DNA of 64,000 bases, from NCBI RefSeq assembly GCF_031624395.1, contig NZ_JAMQON010000001.1:806001-870000 (forward strand), read 5' to 3'. The stretch comes from Halomicroarcula saliterrae (GTDB taxonomy: Archaea > Halobacteriota > Halobacteria > Halobacteriales > Haloarculaceae). The notes under the pieces were generated by a model, which saw nothing but the letters and a program-made list of their open reading frames with translations, had not been told where the DNA came from and did not search any database. The position numbers were made by a program, and so were the translations under genes. This document shows, piece by piece, positions 62,860 through 64,000 of this stretch (the first letter of the stretch is position 1; each line of letters begins with the position of its first letter).

Positions 62860-64000
62860 ATGTCTCTCGATGCTGGTGACGCCTTAGTCGAGTCCCTCCA
62901 CGAACACAACCCGTGGTGGGACGACAGGACCGACGCCTTCGACCTTCCTGCCCGGCAGAAAAGCGATTTCTACCATCTCGCACGCCCGGAAGCGTCCGGT
63001 AGCCAATTCGAAGATCAGTCTATCCTCGCACTTGTCGGTCGGCGCGGCGTCGGCAAAACTACGCTTCTCCACCAGTTCATCCACCACCGAATCGAGACTG
63101 GCGCTGCTCCTGAGCAATTTCTGTACCTTCCGTTTGACGCCGATCCACTCTACCAACTCCAGTCGGACGAGCAGCTCGCACGCGCCGTCCGATACTACGA
63201 AAGCCGCGTCTACGGTCGAACACCCAACGACGGGCCACAATTCGTTCTCATCGACGACATCCATCAGATCGAACACGCGAGCAAACCCACGATTGACGGA
63301 TGGGGCACACCCGTCGCCGAACTCATCGAGCAAACCTCGGACCGGCACGTGATTATGACGGCCAGCGCTGAGGTCCAGATCGAACGGGAACTCGCAGATA
63401 CCGAAATTTCTCCGGACGCGTACGACGTACAACCTATTCTTCCCGAGAAATTCCGAGACTACCTGTTCACTCTCTACCCCGACCTCGAAGCCGACGACAA
63501 TCGCGTCAGTCCGAGCTCTATCCGAGCAGGTGAGAACAGCCTCCCGGCAGCGATTGCCAAAGCGGATACAGCGAGCCTCACTGAGGAACTGCGACGCAAG
63601 TACGAGAAAGTCATCGACGCGGAACGCCGGATCCAGTCGCAAGTCGTCGAGTACCTGACGATGGGCGGTATCATCAGTTACGAACACGACGGAGCCGTCG
63701 AATCAGCAAGTGACCTCTCCTCGAAAGATTACGCTCGCCTCCGGGACAACGTCAGGACAGCCCTATATCAGGACGTTCCCGGCTTCGAATCAATTCAAAC
63801 AATTGCTGACCTCGAACGGCTGTGTGCGCTGGCCGCTCGGAACCGCGCCACCGAGTCCTTCCGCTACCAGGAACTCGTCGAACTGTTCGACGTCGACCGC
63901 CGCACAATCGCAGACAGTTACCTCCCCGCACTCAGCGAACTGTACGTCCTCACGGGCGTCACGGAATACGACAACAGTCGCCCGCGCGGCGTCCGACTCT
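62860..64000 (+). CDS. AAA/STAND-type ATPase (partial, runs off the window)
   Basis: The frame starts ATG TCT CTC GAT at 62860 and stays open to the end, 380 codons. The N-terminal NPWWDDRTDAFDLPARQKSDFY is typical of haloarchaeal ATPases that contact a partner protein. Walker A is ALVGRRGVGKTTLLHQFIHH (about 52-71), Walker B QFVLIDDIHQIEHA, sensor-like HVIMTASAEVQIE, then a winged-helix region near the end (RYQELVELFDVDRRTIADSYL). It is divergent from the VWA operon and may power it. Confidence 0.85.
   Translation, partial: MSLDAGDALVESLHEHNPWWDDRTDAFDLPARQKSDFYHLARPEASGSQFEDQSILALVGRRGVGKTTLLHQFIHHRIETGAAPEQFLYLPFDADPLYQLQSDEQLARAVRYYESRVYGRTPNDGPQFVLIDDIHQIEHASKPTIDGWGTPVAELIEQTSDRHVIMTASAEVQIERELADTEISPDAYDVQPILPEKFRDYLFTLYPDLEADDNRVSPSSIRAGENSLPAAIAKADTASLTEELRRKYEKVIDAERRIQSQVVEYLTMGGIISYEHDGAVESASDLSSKDYARLRDNVRTALYQDVPGFESIQTIADLERLCALAARNRATESFRYQELVELFDVDRRTIADSYLPALSELYVLTGVTEYDNSRPRGVRL

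Noticed and set aside
62687-62887. Small plus-strand gene upstream of the ATPase
   Set aside because: It overlaps the ATPase start and the presumed promoter region, and its translation shows no motif.

Overview
This window comes from a haloarchaeon. The evidence is high GC with strongly acidic predicted proteins, an ADP-forming acetate-CoA ligase, aMBF1, archaeal TATA-type promoters placed about 25 nt before start codons (leaderless transcripts), and 4-nt ATGA overlaps between genes. A Haloarcula-like relative is plausible, but I cannot name the genus from sequence alone.

Positions 1-20.9 kb are ordinary chromosome: the end of acd with a BioD/DRTGG protein, bioB with a formate/nitrite-type channel, panB, a HAD phosphatase, aMBF1, tRNA-Leu(GAG), a cupin, the succinate dehydrogenase genes (sdhC, D, B and A, with A separated from the rest by a Gfo/Idh/MocA oxidoreductase), a divergent aspartoacylase-like / RimK-like pair, a 3-methyladenine glycosylase, cysE, hsp20 and a fused 3-hydroxyacyl-CoA dehydrogenase/enoyl-CoA hydratase. 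Around 7.8-8.6 kb, tRNA 3' ends are duplicated several times, which looks like scars of earlier integration.

At 20.92 kb there is a tRNA-Glu(UUC) followed at once by a tyrosine integrase. From here to the end of the window the sequence reads as an integrated accessory and defence island: AT-rich intergenic DNA, decayed genes, toxin-antitoxin-like pairs and many nucleases and helicases. I did not find the matching tRNA-Glu 3' repeat, so the far end probably lies beyond 64 kb. The left part (21-34 kb) holds two convergent paralogous recombinases, an MNT/HEPN pair, a PD-(D/E)XK protein, an UPF1-like helicase and a 1.8-kb non-coding stretch carrying a repeat family whose core also occurs beside the integrase.

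The right part holds several putative defence modules. (i) At 35.1-39.9 kb is a minus-strand operon encoding two glycine-loop RAMP proteins (Cas7-like and Cas5-like), an unknown conserved protein, a DnaQ-like exonuclease and an HNH nuclease. There is no CRISPR array, and it matches the haloarchaeal RAMP (HRAMP) description. (ii) At 41.9-48.0 kb are a homing-repeat/EVE-like protein and a large SF2 helicase transcribed divergently, both ending in three ribbon-helix-helix-like repeats, followed by an ADP-ribosylglycohydrolase under a 16-bp palindrome. (iii) At 48.2-56.5 kb are a membrane-anchored Mrr-type nuclease and an AddB-like / Cas4-like / AddA-like gene trio. (iv) At 57.1-62.5 kb is a tight four-gene operon: VWA protein, HAD-like/HEAT-repeat protein, CARF-like sensor and PIN-like nuclease. 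A divergent AAA ATPase follows and runs off the window. Module (iv) and the paired RHH-tail proteins in (ii) are the best candidates for undescribed systems.
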